Of a DNA stretch of 64,000 nucleotides, positions 1-10,800 are shown piece by piece (position 1 is the stretch's first letter; every line of letters starts with the position of its first letter). The position numbers and the translations under genes are program-made. The notes below the pieces were generated by a model. It was not told the origin of the DNA. It saw only the letters and a list, made by a program, of their open reading frames with translations, and did not search any database. Origin of the DNA: Cacajao melanocephalus (taxonomy: Eukaryota > Chordata > Mammalia > Primates > Pitheciidae); the NCBI GenBank assembly GCA_963573385.1, contig CAUYLG010047082.1, positions 1 to 64,000 of the forward strand. The letters are read 5' to 3'.

Positions 1-74
1 TTGCTTTTAATTCTGTTTATGCAGTTAATTACATTTATTGATTTGCATATGTTGAACCAAGCTTCCATCCCAGG

Positions 75-433
75 TGTATTAGTCCATTTTCACACTGTTA
101 TAAAGAACTGCCCAAGACTGGATAATTTATAATGAAAAGAGGTTTAATTGACTCATAGTTCTGCATAGCTAGGGAGGTCTCAGAAAACTTACAATTATGG
201 TGGACAGGGAAGCAGGCACCTTTTTCACAAGGTGGCAGGAGGGCGAAGACCTGGGAAACCACCACTTATAAAACCATCAGCTTTTGTGAGAACTCACTCA
301 TTATCACAAGAATAACACTGGGGAGTCTGCTCCATGATCCAATCACCTGCCTCCCTCTACGCATGGGATTACAGGTCCCTCCCTTGACAGGTGGGGATTA
401 CAATTGGGTGAAGACACAAAGCCAAACCATATC
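75..433 (-). mobile_element. MaLR LTR (MST/THE1 type), 3' LTR of an internally deleted element
   Basis: This is a full-length LTR on the minus strand. It starts with the inverted LTR end (tgtattagtccattttcaca) and finishes with the complement of the usual MaLR start (ccaaaccatatca). MaLR elements are non-infectious ERVL-related LTR retrotransposons. The bases just beyond 433 are, on the element strand, a purine-rich run ending in agagggg. That is what is expected of the polypurine tract lying directly upstream of a 3' LTR, so this copy is read as the 3' LTR. Confidence 0.85.
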
Positions 434-650
434 ACCCCTCTAGTAGGAGTATGTGTGAAGGAGGAACTGTCAAACACTTATAAAACCATCAGATCATATG
501 AGAACTCACTCACTATTATGAGGACACCATGGGAGAAACTGCCTCCATGATCCAATGACCTCCTATCAGGTCCCTCCTTCTACACATAGGGATTATGAAG
601 ATTATAATTTGAGATGAGATTTTGGTGGGAACACAGAGACAAACATATTA
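434..650 (-). mobile_element. Remnant of MaLR internal end plus truncated 5' LTR
   Basis: About 37 bases of non-LTR sequence, including the presumed polypurine tract, are followed at about 471 by a second partial copy of the same LTR. This copy keeps the part that lies near the LTR start on the element strand and ends at 650. The pentamer ccagg occurs at 70-74 and again at 651-655 and brackets both LTR pieces. One insertion event, followed by a large internal deletion, therefore explains 75-650 better than two separate insertions. No coding sequence is left. Confidence 0.72.
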
Positions 651-1376
651 CCAGGAATAAGGTCTACTTGATGATGGTGAATTAACTTTTTGATGTGCTG
701 GTGGATTTGATTTGCTAGTATTTTATTGAGGATTTTTGCATCTGTGTTCATCAGGGATATCGGCCTGAAGTTTCCTTACTTTGTTGTATCTTTGCCAGAT
801 TTTGATATTAGGGTGATGCTGGCTTCACAGGATGAGTTAGGGAGGAATTCCTCCTCCTGAATTTTTTGAATAGTTTTAGTAAAATTGGTACCAGTTCTTC
901 TTCATACATCTGGTAGAATTTGGCTGTGACTTCATCTGGTCCAGGGGATTTTTGGGTTAGTAGGGTTTTTCTTTTTTTAATAATTCAATTTCAGAGCTCA
1001 ATATTGGGCTGTTTAGGGTTTCAATCTCTTCCCAATTAAATCTTGGGAGATTATGTGTTTTCAAAAATGTGTATCTCTTTTCTCTAGATTTTCTAATTTG
1101 TGTGCATAGAGTTGTTCATAGCGTTCTCTGAGGATCTTCTGTATTTCTGTGGAATCAGTTGTAATGCCTTTTTTGTCATTTCTGATTGTACTTATTTGGA
1201 TATCCTCATTATTTTCTTTGTTAATCTAGCTAATGGTCTATCAATCTTGTTTCTTTTTTAAATCAACTTCTGGTTTTATTGATCTTTTGAATGGATTTTT
1301 ACATCTCAATTTCATTAAATTCTCCTCTAATTTTAGTTATTTCTTTTCCTCTGCTAACTTTTTTCTAGTTCCTTTA

Positions 1377-2485
1377 ACTGTAATACCTCAAACTATAAAA
1401 ATCCTAGAAGAAAATCTAGAAAACACCCTTCCCAACATCAGCATTGACAAAGAATTTTTGGCTAAGTTCCCAAAAAAAGTTGCAACAAAAAAAAAAAATA
1501 ACCTAACTAAAGAGCTTCCATCTTTAGTTTAAAAGAAACCATCAACAGAGTAAACTGATAATCTGCATAATGATAAAAAATATTTACAAACTATGCATCT
1601 GACAAAGATCTAGTATCTAGAATCCATAAAAAACTTAAACAAATCAAAAAGCAGAAGACAAATAACCCCATTAAAAAATGAACAAAGGACATGAGTAGAC
1701 ACTTCTCAAAAGAAAGCATACAAGCAGCCAACAAACATCAAAAAAATGCTCATCTTCAGTAATCATAGAGAAATGCCAATCAAAGCCACAATGAAATGCC
1801 ATCTCACATTAGTCAGAATGATTATTATTAAAAAGTCAAAAAATAACCGACGCTGGTGAGACTTCAGAGAAAAGGAAACACTTATACGCTGTTGGAAGGA
1901 ATGTAAATTTGTTCAGCCACTGTGAAAAGCAGTTGGAGAATTCACAAAGAATTTAAAACAGAGCTACCATTCAACCCAGTATTCCCATTACTGAGTATAT
2001 ACCCAAAGGAAAATAGATCATTACACCAAAAGGACACATGCACTTATATATTCACTGCTGTGCTGTTCACAATAACAAAGACATGGAATCATCCCAGGTA
2101 TCCATCAACAGTGGATTGGATAAAGAAAGTAATAGATATACACCATGGTATACTATGCAGCCATAAAAAAGAATGAACTAATGTCCTTTGCAGCAACATG
2201 GTTAGAGCTGGAGGTCAAAATCCAAAGTGAATTAGTGCAGGAAAAGAAAACCAAATACTGCATGTTCTCACTTCTAAGTGGGAGCTAAACATTGAGCATA
2301 CATGGACATAAACACAGAATCAATGGACACTGTGAACTGCTAGACAAGGGAGGTAGGGAGCAGGGAGTGGGCTAGAAAATCATCGGTTAGATACTATGCT
2401 ATGCTTACTACCTGGGTGCAATATACCCATGTAACAATCTTGCGCATGTACCCCCTGTATCTAAAAAAAAAAGCTGAAAAAAAAC
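1377..2485 (+). mobile_element. L1 LINE, 3' segment (ORF2 C-terminus, 3' UTR, A-tail)
   Basis: From 1377 the plus strand carries the L1 ORF2 C-terminal region. The longest open piece (1922-2176, 84 codons) encodes the familiar stretch with IYPKE and a CSHKKE-like end. It is followed by a 3' UTR with the motif atgtaccccctgtat (about 2447-2461) and an A-rich tail at 2464-2485. Frameshifts and stops make it non-functional. The 3' UTR looks like an L1P or young L1M subfamily, which I cannot fix by eye. Together with 1-1376 it forms one 5'-inverted insertion. Confidence 0.9.
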
Positions 2486-5020
2486 TTCATGTGGGTAATG
2501 GAACAGAGTTTGTCTGGCCTCATCTAAATGCCTCTGCTTCATGTTCTATAGGTCCTTTTTTATACACCCCATATTGCTCAGCAGCAATGTCTGGTTCTGT
2601 AGGGTTCTTTGTTTCTTATTAAAGTTCTAGTCATTGCTTAAACCATTTCAAAGCTGAGTCTTTAAGAACTAGCTGATTTACCTGGAACATTTGGTTTTTC
2701 AATAAAATCATCTATAAAATGTGGGGTGCTTGTTTTATTTGCTAATCCTAAGAATGGCTTTTTCGCTCTGCCCCAGGCACTGTTTATGCAACTGTATTCA
2801 CCTTGGTCTCAGTATGTGTTTCCAGAGAGAGGAAATATCTAAACTCCTTTGATAAGAAGTATAACTTCCTTATTAAGGTTCAACCTAAAGATGGCTTTCC
2901 ATTACACATTCTGCATAATACCATAACTTATTGGTAGTAGGAGCTCACTGGCATAATAGTACAATCATTTCATGCTCACTATCATATGGACCACATGTAT
3001 GCCATGTACAACCACTTATATGAAAGCCTGGAGGAGTCAACACAAAAACAATATTGTTTTGGAGGAATTATAGGTGAATTTCTCTTTTACCCAAATTTGC
3101 TTATAAATATTCCTGCTTTTAAAATTAAATAAGTTTAAAAAAATAAATCTATGCTATTTCCAACAAATTATACTACCTTTAATATCCCTTCTTTGGATTC
3201 ATTAAAGAAGTTTCTCAAAGAGAGGTTTATGCCTTTATACCCACTGAACTCCAGGAACTCAATTTTTAGAGAACATGTTCTTAATTTTTTCGACATTGTG
3301 GTTTTAATGAAAATTTATCCAAGCAAGGAACAGTAGGAATACAACTCAGTTGTGTTCTGAGGATTCAATCATTGAAGGAGGCATCACCCTCACAGAGTTC
3401 CTTATGGAGCTTTTGGGTTGGGCTAGGTTATAACTTTCCTTGAAAACAACAAAAAGAACTTCAGCTCAGGGAAGGAAGAATTTCATTGACACCAAAACTA
3501 GTACTGTCACTTTGTTGGGGAGATGGAAAGCTCTAGGGGATAGCCCAGCAGGTGTTAGGTTTTAGAGCCAAGAAATTCCCATGAGAATTGCTGAATTTTT
3601 ACATCATTCCTAGAAATAGCTCAGAGCTTTATATTATTTACCCAGTAAAGGATCTTGGAATCCATGAAAAGGGTTACAGCTGTTTGATGAGTATGCTTGA
3701 CTAAGTAAATCAGTTCCCCTTAAAGTAACCAATTGATTTACAGAGATCCTGAGGAATTATATAGAAGCTCTCAGAAGAGACTATACAAAACATGGGCTTC
3801 CTGTAGTCAACTCCCTCCACTTGCTTTGGCTCTGCAAGCCTCATTGGGCCATATTTCCAAAGTAGAATGTCCAGTACTGCACCATTGCTTATAATGAATA
3901 TGGCTAAGGAAATTGCTAGGTTGAGTTGGTTGCCTAGCTCACAAGAATCCACCCTTGGTGAGAGCTTGTATAGAGAGGTGGTCCAGAGGCTGTACAGGTT
4001 CTATATGACCAGGATTTTGAGCCTAATAATAGATATGGAAGTAAGCACCTGACCAAAGTAGGCTAATCAGAGACTTTCTGTGGAGTTTTTAAAACTGCAA
4101 GTAAAGGAAGATTACTTCTTCAGTGATGTCAGGGTTTAGGACATTGAGGCTTGATAACTTTTAGTGACTCTATGTTCCTCAATTCCAAGGAAACCCCTTT
4201 CTGACAAATGAGAGAGAAGAAATGGAGGCTAGAGATTTTTTTAAAAGCTGCTCAGGTCACTTAAGTCCCTAATTCCAGTGATTTCTGAAGTCTCTTCAGT
4301 ATGCATCCAATACCTTTCCATTTGTGCCTAAGATTGTTTGAGATGTGTTTCTAACACACTGTGATCAAAAGTGCCCTAATACAAAGCCCCTGCATGGTGG
4401 TAAACCATACCAATCAGTCATGCAGGAATTTCCCAGTCCTCTTGTCCCCCTACCTTCTGATGGGGGCAGATTTGATCAAAAGCTACTAGCAAGTGTCATT
4501 AGTCATCCTGTCGAGGATGGCTGAGAAGAGATCCCCCAGACTCATCCTGGGTTGGTGTTGAAATGCATCCATGTTTCCTTGCTATTTTTACATCCCTGAA
4601 AAAGCAATTCCTTTACAGATTTCTGTTCTGAGAGCCATGACTTCCAGGTACCAAGCCTGAAGAAAATAAATTCGTTGAAGCTCACCTGCAGATTTCTTTT
4701 CTTGAGCACTACCCCTTCATCCATGCTTCCACATGTAAGACCCCCAGGGGTAGGATAAAGGTGAAGTGAGCAAGGCATCTAGGGCAAACCACTGAAGGAG
4801 GCACCACTCTCACAGTTTTGCAAATGCCTTTAGCTCCTCACTCACCTCACCCTAGTCCTGGCCTTAATGATCATAGGTGCCTCACCTGGCTCATAGTGCA
4901 AGGTGTGAACATTCAATATGGTAAACTGCAAAAAAAAAAAAATTAATGAGAAATTAAAAAGCAGAATTTTCATTTTGATCTTATTACTGACCCAATATGA
5001 TATCAAGAGAATATCACATT
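2486..5020. other. Single-copy-like interval, no gene recognised
   Basis: I see no long open frame and no clear young repeat. The part from about 3350 to 4930 has a faint look of an ancient LTR: a phrase like ggctaatcagagactttctg at 4061-4080, and a near-repeat of a 25-base phrase (gaaggaggcatcaccctcac at 3375 and gaaggaggcaccactctcac at 4794). I could not assign it to a family. A short A-tract lies at 4929-4941. Confidence 0.5.
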
Positions 5021-5024
5021 CCTG

Positions 5025-5130
5025 TCTGAGTCTCTGTTTCTTATCGGTAAATTAATGATAATCTCTTTCTGCCCCAATTACTTCCAAAGACTATGACAGG
5101 AATAACATAAAATCTCATACAAAGAGGTTA
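5025..5130 (+). repeat. Probable MIR SINE fragment
   Basis: The order of phrases (a 'ctctgtttcttatc-gtaaa' stretch, then a run of 'gataat', then 'aataacataaaatctcatac') matches the 3' half of MIR, but divergence is high. Confidence 0.4.
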
Positions 5131-5224
5131 AAAGACTTGTCAGAAGTTGCAAAGTTCATCCATTGGAACGTTAGACATAATCTCTTTGGCCAGTACTAGG
5201 TTTGCCGGTGACTCACTACTTGTT

Positions 5225-5345
5225 TAATTAATTAAACAAATAGGCATTAAGTGCCCACAGTGATCAAAACAGTGGGAGGCACCAAGTGTGGGGACTGGGT
5301 GCAGAGAAAAATTCAATAAACAATATGCTCTAGAGGGTATGGAAA
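5225..5345 (-). repeat. L2 LINE 3'-end fragment
   Basis: The antisense L2 tail is recognisable: a phrase like 'attaagtgcccacagtgatc', then a 'gggactgggtgcagagaaaaattcaat' type stretch where L2 has its 'ggggatacagcagtgaacaaa' analogue. It is old and short. Confidence 0.5.
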
Positions 5346-6720
5346 TTGAGTGAAACTGCCATCTAAATCCTCTTGCCCCTATGCCCAGTGATTCCTGTGA
5401 CCCTATGGTCTTCCTTGCCTGGCTCTGAACCTTCCCATATGTCTTTGACTTCCTTTTTATGCTAGGTCCCTCTTTATCCAAAGGTTGATCATCAGGAGGC
5501 CCAGAGTGGCTACAGGGCTTACCCTCATTAGAATTGTCTTGGGAGAAAAGGAATTCAGCCCCAAGAACAATCACCCATACTCTTGATATACCTGCAGCCC
5601 CTTAGTCCTAGACCGCTAAGATAGAATTAGCTGAAGAGCTGGCCTAAAAGAAAGAACTCCCAGTGAATAGCCTTTTTCGCTGTTTTTGGTCTTTCTCGAC
5701 CTTCAATGACACAATCGTATATTTTGAAGTCCAGGATAATTGGAAATAAAATGAAATCTCTGTTCAGAGTTCATAGCACCTCTGAGCAATGGGCTGGGGA
5801 TGCAATTGCACTGTCTATTTAATACTCTGCATTAACAGGCAAGGTATGAAGTCCCCTGCAAATCTCTGCTACTTTGCTGCCCTATCTGGGGCAAGACATG
5901 CCAGCAATTTAACAAGCACAGGGTGTAAATCATGCAGTGAAATCTCTCACCATGGGAGGACAAAGACTCCCTAAGAGAATGAATAAAAGCCACCCAGCAC
6001 TAGGCATTTTGGGAGTCAGCGTTCATTTCTAAATGTTAAACATTTACATTTTACAGCAAAGTGACATTTGTAAAGGAGTTCTATTGCTCATTTGCAGCCG
6101 TTCCTCGCTGCTGGCCAGGGGCTTGGGGCTGGGGCTGGGTGATGAATCAAAGACGCCCTTTGTGTCATGTCACTAAGCAACTCCCTCCTCTTTTGTCGCT
6201 CACAGAGCCTGGGCTGGGCATACAGCCTGTGTCATCCACATGGTGGATTTACAGGTCTTGATTTACGCCACCGAAAGTTTCTTGAGGAAAAGGCAGCTGG
6301 GTTTGAGCTCTGGCCATGTCTCAACTGTGTGCTAGGAGTAAAACATGGAGCAAGTGGAGACTAGCACAAGTGGACAAGGCCAGCCCCAGCCCTTTGTTAC
6401 TGGTTCCCAAACTGTCTAGAATGAAACTTCAGTCTAAAGAAGGCAAATCTATATAGGAGGCGTGCTAACAGGACTCCCTTTGCCACCCAGAACAGACATC
6501 ACTAATCAGTCATAGCATATTCTTCCCTGCTGAGCCAGATAGCTCTCAGAATTGTACCTCAGGCACATTCTAGGCACTCGTGGCCAGTTGGTACGTTAGA
6601 TGAACTTGTCACCTCTGTTTTTGGTCTATGTGTCAAAGTCTGTTTCCTGTCTCTAGTTTTCACAGTAAGATTGGAGTTTTCAGGAATTCTCCATACACAG
6701 CTGTCTCTGATAACAGCTAA
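5346..6720. other. Single-copy interval, possible conserved non-coding DNA
   Basis: No repeat family is recognised. The part at about 5980-6260 is richer in GC and contains a TATA-like aataaaagcc, an AP-1/Maf-like tgatgaatca at 6140-6149 and several GC-rich boxes. These are weak signals that occur by chance. The short open frames here (up to 66 codons) show no domain. Confidence 0.4.
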
Positions 6721-6721
6721 C

Positions 6722-6800
6722 AATAGTAGTAACAGTTAACACATGTGCTTCTCATGGACCAATCAATCACTTTACATGGATGAAAGTATTTAATCCTGCC
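6722..6800 (-). repeat. MIR SINE fragment
   Basis: An antisense MIR core is visible: 'agtaacagttaacacatgtg', then 'cactttacatgga', then 'tatttaatcctgcc', in the order expected of reverse-complement MIR. Confidence 0.6.
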
Positions 6801-6837
6801 AAAAATCTGGTATCTATATCACAGAAAAGTAATAAGA

Positions 6838-7025
6838 TCTGTCATTTATTGAACACCTACTGTGTATTGGGTACTACATTTGATTCTTTAATCACCACAT
6901 AGTCCTGTTTCACCATGAACTGAAAGTTCAAAGAGATTAAGCAAATTACCTACAGCTCCACAGCCAGTCAGAGGAAGAGCTGGGATCTGAACCCAAAAAA
7001 GGTCTAATTCTTAACCCTACATTCT
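6838..7025 (-). repeat. MIR SINE
   Basis: This is a longer antisense MIR. It runs from 'catttattgaacacctactg' through 'agagattaagcaaattacct' and 'gagctgggatctgaaccc' to 'ctaattcttaaccctac', which is the reverse complement of the tRNA-derived head. It lies directly behind another MIR piece in the same orientation. Confidence 0.75.
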
Positions 7026-7530
7026 TAAAAAAATACTAGACCTTGACTAATGTCTAGTAAATGGTTTGCACATCAGCAAACCATTTTGACACTCTCATTT
7101 AATTTTTTTCTTTATTGCCCAAGAGGGAAGTGGGAGATTTTTTTTTCTATCAGAAACTGACCCTAGGCTTTCTCTAACTTCCTGTAGTTTTCTTGCTAAC
7201 ATTCCTTTACCCTCCCTGTCCTTAGGACTGCTTCCAAAAAGGTGAGCCAGTAAGCTTTTCCACAGGAAAAGATGAATGCTACACGTTGCATAGAGTTAAA
7301 CTGATGGCATCAATTTTCTTATTCCACTAGTAAGCAGGACTCCCTACATCTCCATAGCTGACATGAAAACTGGAGAAGGTGTGGACTTCCCGAGGTTGGC
7401 ACCAGGAAGAGCTGCCATGGCTGCTCATTTCAACAGGGAAAAATGAGCCATGATAGCCTTATCTCTGTCCTTTCATGCTGAAAACTTCAGCCAGACTGAG
7501 ATTCTCTTTGTTCCTTAAACGTCTCAGCTC

Positions 7531-7788
7531 TAGGAGGCTGAGGCAGGTGGGTCATGAGGTCAGGAGACCAAGACCATTTCCTGGCTAACACGGTGAAACC
7601 CCATCTCCACTAAAAATATGAAAACTTAGCCGGGCATGGTGGCACAGGCCTGTAGTACCAACTAGTCCAGAGGCTGAGGCAGAAAAATCACTTGAACCTG
7701 GGAGGCGGAGGTTGCAGTGAGATTGCCCTGCTGCACTTCAGTCTGGGCAACACAGTGAGACTCCATCTCAAAAACAAAAGAAAAAAAG
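7531..7788 (+). mobile_element. Alu SINE, 5'-truncated (AluS/Sc-like), with TSD
   Basis: This Alu starts inside the left arm at the 'ggaggctgaggcag' block and lacks the first 40-odd bases. Both arms follow, and an A-rich tail ends at 7788. The decamer gtctcagctc occurs immediately before it (7521-7530) and immediately after its tail (7789-7798). This target-site duplication shows that the truncated end is the true insertion end. Diagnostic phrases (catgaggtcagg, ggctaacacggtg) point to an AluSc or AluY-like copy. Confidence 0.93.
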
Positions 7789-7859
7789 GTCTCAGCTCCA
7801 GGTATTTACACCTGATATTTGCTCTGCCAAGAACTGTCCTCTGCTGGCTGTGATCTGTT

Positions 7860-8160
7860 CCTCCTGCACTGGCTCCGTGGCTTCCCCGCTCTGCCACCTC
7901 TGTCTGGCCAACTTCCACTCACCATTCATGTGTCCTGCTTCCTTGGGAAAGCCGAGTTAGGTGCCTCCTCTATGCTTTTCTTAGCACCCAGCACTTCCTC
8001 CATTGCAGCAACACTCCACTCTGCTCTACTTGCCTGGTCTGCTTCCTGCATTGGGCCATAAGCTTAGTTAGGACAGCCATGTGTCTGACTTGTGTCCCCA
8101 ACCGAGTACTGTCTCTGGGTCTGCACTCAAAAAACAACTGATGAATAAATGGCTGATTGA
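7860..8160 (+). repeat. L2 LINE 3' end
   Basis: The sense L2 3' region can be followed through 'cttagcacccagcacttcct', 'ccataagctt' (where L2 has tgtaagctcc) and the terminal 'gatgaataaatggctgattg' tail. Confidence 0.65.
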
Positions 8161-8470
8161 ATTGAGGAAGGATGAAGGGACTGTCAGGAAGCTAACTGGA
8201 TTGGCATGTATAGGGAGATTCTCCCCACCTCACTTTTGTTGTGCCCAGTGAACTGTGATTGGTAGGTGTCCCCTGAGTTGGTAGAAATGTGAGAGCAATC
8301 AGCACAAACCACTGGGAGTTCAGTGGTCATATCTAAGCGGGGTGAGAAAGCAGGCTCAGAAAGACTGCTCTATTCCCTTGCCATCCATCTAACAACTTTG
8401 GGTATAAACGAAAGCAAACACAAGTGATTACATCTCAGTTTCATTGCTTAGTGTGGCCAAAATCCAGATC
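8140..8470 (+). repeat. Direct repeat, copy A (about 340 bp)
   Basis: Aligned by eye with 9985-10335, this segment is close to 90% identical, with a few short indels. Shared blocks include ctccccacctcacttttgtt and gttcagtggtcatatctaag. Similarity starts inside the tail of an L2 3' end in both copies and stops abruptly at about 8470/10335. I recognise no repeat family in the shared part. Confidence 0.88.
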
Positions 8471-9800
8471 TGACGTTAAAAGGAAAGTTCAAAATTTGGC
8501 CTTGGCATACAAATGTGTATTGATTTCTCAAAAATAGATATGCTTTCACCCATACAGGAGTACTGGCACTAAATAAGAATCATTTCCAGAATCTAAGAAC
8601 AGGGTTATTAAATATCGCTCCTTTGCCATAAATTGAATGAAATTTGTCAGCTCAAGTTAGGTGAAGGAATAAAGAGACTTGGTTGATTCACATAACTTGG
8701 AAGAACAGGGTGGAGTGAACCCAGAGACTCCAATGATGTCATCATTCCTTCCCTCTTGAGGTTCAGCTTTGCTCTACATGATGGTTTCCTCCTCTTCCTC
8801 CAAGGTCTATACACTCATAGACAGCTCCAGGCTTTCATCATGCCAGTGTGGGACCCCTGGAAGAAGGAGAGAGCTCTTATCTGTTTACAACTCTAAGGAA
8901 GGATACCAGTTGGCGCTGCTTGGGTTTCATGCCCTGACCCTTGACTCAAGCCCTGTGGTAAGAGTAATGGGTACTATACTCAGCCTAGTGATTAGAGGAG
9001 GCCAAAGTACTATGACTCATCAAAACTACCTGGAAAAAAAGGAGGGCTATGGGGGAGGAAAGAGAGGGTGAGAGTGAGTCAATTTCTAAAACAAGAAAGG
9101 GATAAAGGATAAGCTGGCCCCTCAACTGAGGATGCCTATGCTGGTTATTTACCTACTTTCTCCCAGGTATGGGCTCACCCTTCCAGGTACTGCTCTGCAA
9201 TGCTGGGGGATAAATAATCCACTCCCAGGTTCCCTTGCCAGCTGGCCTCCTGCTACATCCTGCCAACTGGGGGCACGAGGGTGTGAGCAGAAGGTGGCAG
9301 GAGAAGAGAAGGTGTTTCCTCTTGTCTGCACTTCTGGTCAAATTTTATCCAGCAGAAGAGGATCGTAGCCTCAGTGGCCAGCCTCCTTGGGTCCCTCTAG
9401 CTATAGTGTCTCAGATACCAGTCCAGCTGGCCACAGATAGGCTCCTTTGGTGTCTAAGCATCAGCTGTCTTCCACCTCTCAGAGGTCCAAGGTCTAACCA
9501 TGAGGCACTCCTGCCCTGGATGCTCAAGAACCAGTCACAGTCAGGAGCAGGGATAGGGTGCTCTCCTCCATATTTCTCATCTCTGACGATCATCCCACCT
9601 CTTCCTACTACACACACGCCTAGGAGTGGTAGCTGCTTCCTGAGGGTAGTGATGTCTGGATTGCCTCTGTGCCCTTCTTTTGCTCTTTACCCCTTTAAAT
9701 ATTTGCAACCAACTCCTACATTGAATCTCTTATATTTAAAATACTTAGAGTGATTTATCTTTTCTTGTCTGGACCCTAATGGATACAGTCCCCTCCCATG
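8471..9800. other. Single-copy interval with a 172-codon chance frame
   Basis: The frame at 9235-9753 (172 codons) is the longest in the window. Its translation is of low complexity in Pro, Leu and Ser, has no domain I recognise, lacks a Kozak-like start context and runs into repeat-like sequence. The last part (about 9590-9785), ending in 'ctggaccctaatggatacag', resembles the 3' end of an old mammalian LTR or LINE, but I could not name it. Confidence 0.5.
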
Positions 9801-9995
9801 GCCCCACCTACTCCCCAATTCAGTATTTCCCAACTTGTCCCAGAGACATATTTTTAAATCCTTCAGGTTTCACTTTTACATTTCATTATGGAAATCTCCT
9901 GCTTTGTCACACAATTCTGTCACTCAAGGCCTTGGGTCCTCAGGCTGTAAGTTCAGAGACTACCAGGCTATCAGGTGAATAAATAAATGAAATAA
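9800..9995 (+). repeat. Probable L2 LINE 3' end
   Basis: A 'caggctgtaagttcagagac' stretch and the terminal 'gtgaataaataaatgaaat' tail follow the L2 3' pattern. It lies just before copy B of the direct repeat, as the L2 at 7860-8160 lies before copy A, but the two L2 pieces are much less alike than the direct repeats themselves. Confidence 0.45.
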
Positions 9996-10335
9996 TAAAT
10001 GAATAATTGAATTGAGTGGATGGATGAAGGGACAGTAAGGAAGATAACTGCATTGGGATGTATAGGGAGACTCTCCCCACCTCACTTTTGTTGTGTCAGT
10101 GAACTGTGATTCTTAGGGGACCAGATATCCCCTAAGTTGGCAGAAGTGTGGGAGAAACCAGCACAAACCACAGGGAGTTCAGTGGTCATATCTAAGGGTG
10201 GTGAGAAAGCAGGCCCAGAAAGATTGCTCTATTCCCGTGCCATCCATCTAACACCTTTAGGTATAAACAAAAGCAAACAAGTGATTACATCTTCATTTCA
10301 TTGCTTAGTGTGGCTGAAATCTGGTCCCAGGCTAT
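9985..10335 (+). repeat. Direct repeat, copy B (about 340 bp)
   Basis: This is the second copy of the segment at 8140-8470, about 1.85 kb downstream in the same orientation. It differs by scattered substitutions and by about 11 extra bases near 10120. The flank beyond 10335 is unrelated to the flank of copy A. Confidence 0.88.
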
Positions 10336-10659
10336 ATTATAAGGAATTGCCTTTGGACAAGCAAGCTGAAGCCAAAAATGCATGCATGGATTCAAGTTAT
10401 AAAGGTATACTAGATACCCTCCTGTTATCCAGCTGTTTCCCCATTCCCATTTTTCCCCCAACCTTATACTAGCCTGTGGAAATCTCTTGGAGAAGCAAAT
10501 ATGGGAATGAAGTCAGTGATCTTTCCTTGTGTCCAGTATCCCTTCCTTGACTGGTAAAGGCAATTCTAGCAGATACGACAGAACCAACATCACCAGGAAT
10601 GCCTTGGAGCCTATCTTGACATTTGAGATAATTGTAGGGATGTATTAGGGACACTCTCA
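10336..10659. other. Single-copy interval, nothing recognised
   Basis: There is no recognisable repeat or gene here. Short frames (up to 111 codons, beginning upstream inside copy B) look like chance. Confidence 0.4.
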
Positions 10660-10765
10660 AAATTATATTTTACATATAGACATGCAATCACATTCATACA
10701 TATGCAAAAGAACACACACATACACACGTACAAACTCACGGGCTCACACATGCACACATGTGCTC
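10660..10765. repeat. Degenerate (CA)n / ACAC-rich microsatellite
   Basis: Imperfect ca/tg and acat runs, such as acacacacatacacacgtac at 10714-10730, form a decayed simple repeat. Confidence 0.75.
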
Positions 10766-10800
10766 TCTGAATTTGAATATCTTAGGAGAGGCAAGAGAAG

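Larger units (their letters stand above)
1..1376 (-). mobile_element. L1 LINE, inverted 5' segment (ORF2 reverse-transcriptase region, antisense)
   Basis: Read on the minus strand, this stretch follows the L1 ORF2 coding sequence from the middle of the protein. The sequence around 43-74 and the sequence from 656 on are consecutive parts of one L1 once the MaLR insert at 75-650 is removed. At about 1377 the L1 sequence switches abruptly to the plus strand and to a more 3' part of ORF2. A 5' inversion of this kind is the usual signature of twin priming during L1 insertion. The left end lies outside the window. Stops and indels break the frame, so it codes for nothing. Confidence 0.88.

Noticed and set aside
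9235..9753. 172-codon open frame, the longest in the window
   Set aside because: No recognisable domain, Pro/Leu/Ser-rich chance-like composition, poor start context, and competing frames of similar kind on the other strand. It overlaps sequence that looks like an old repeat end.
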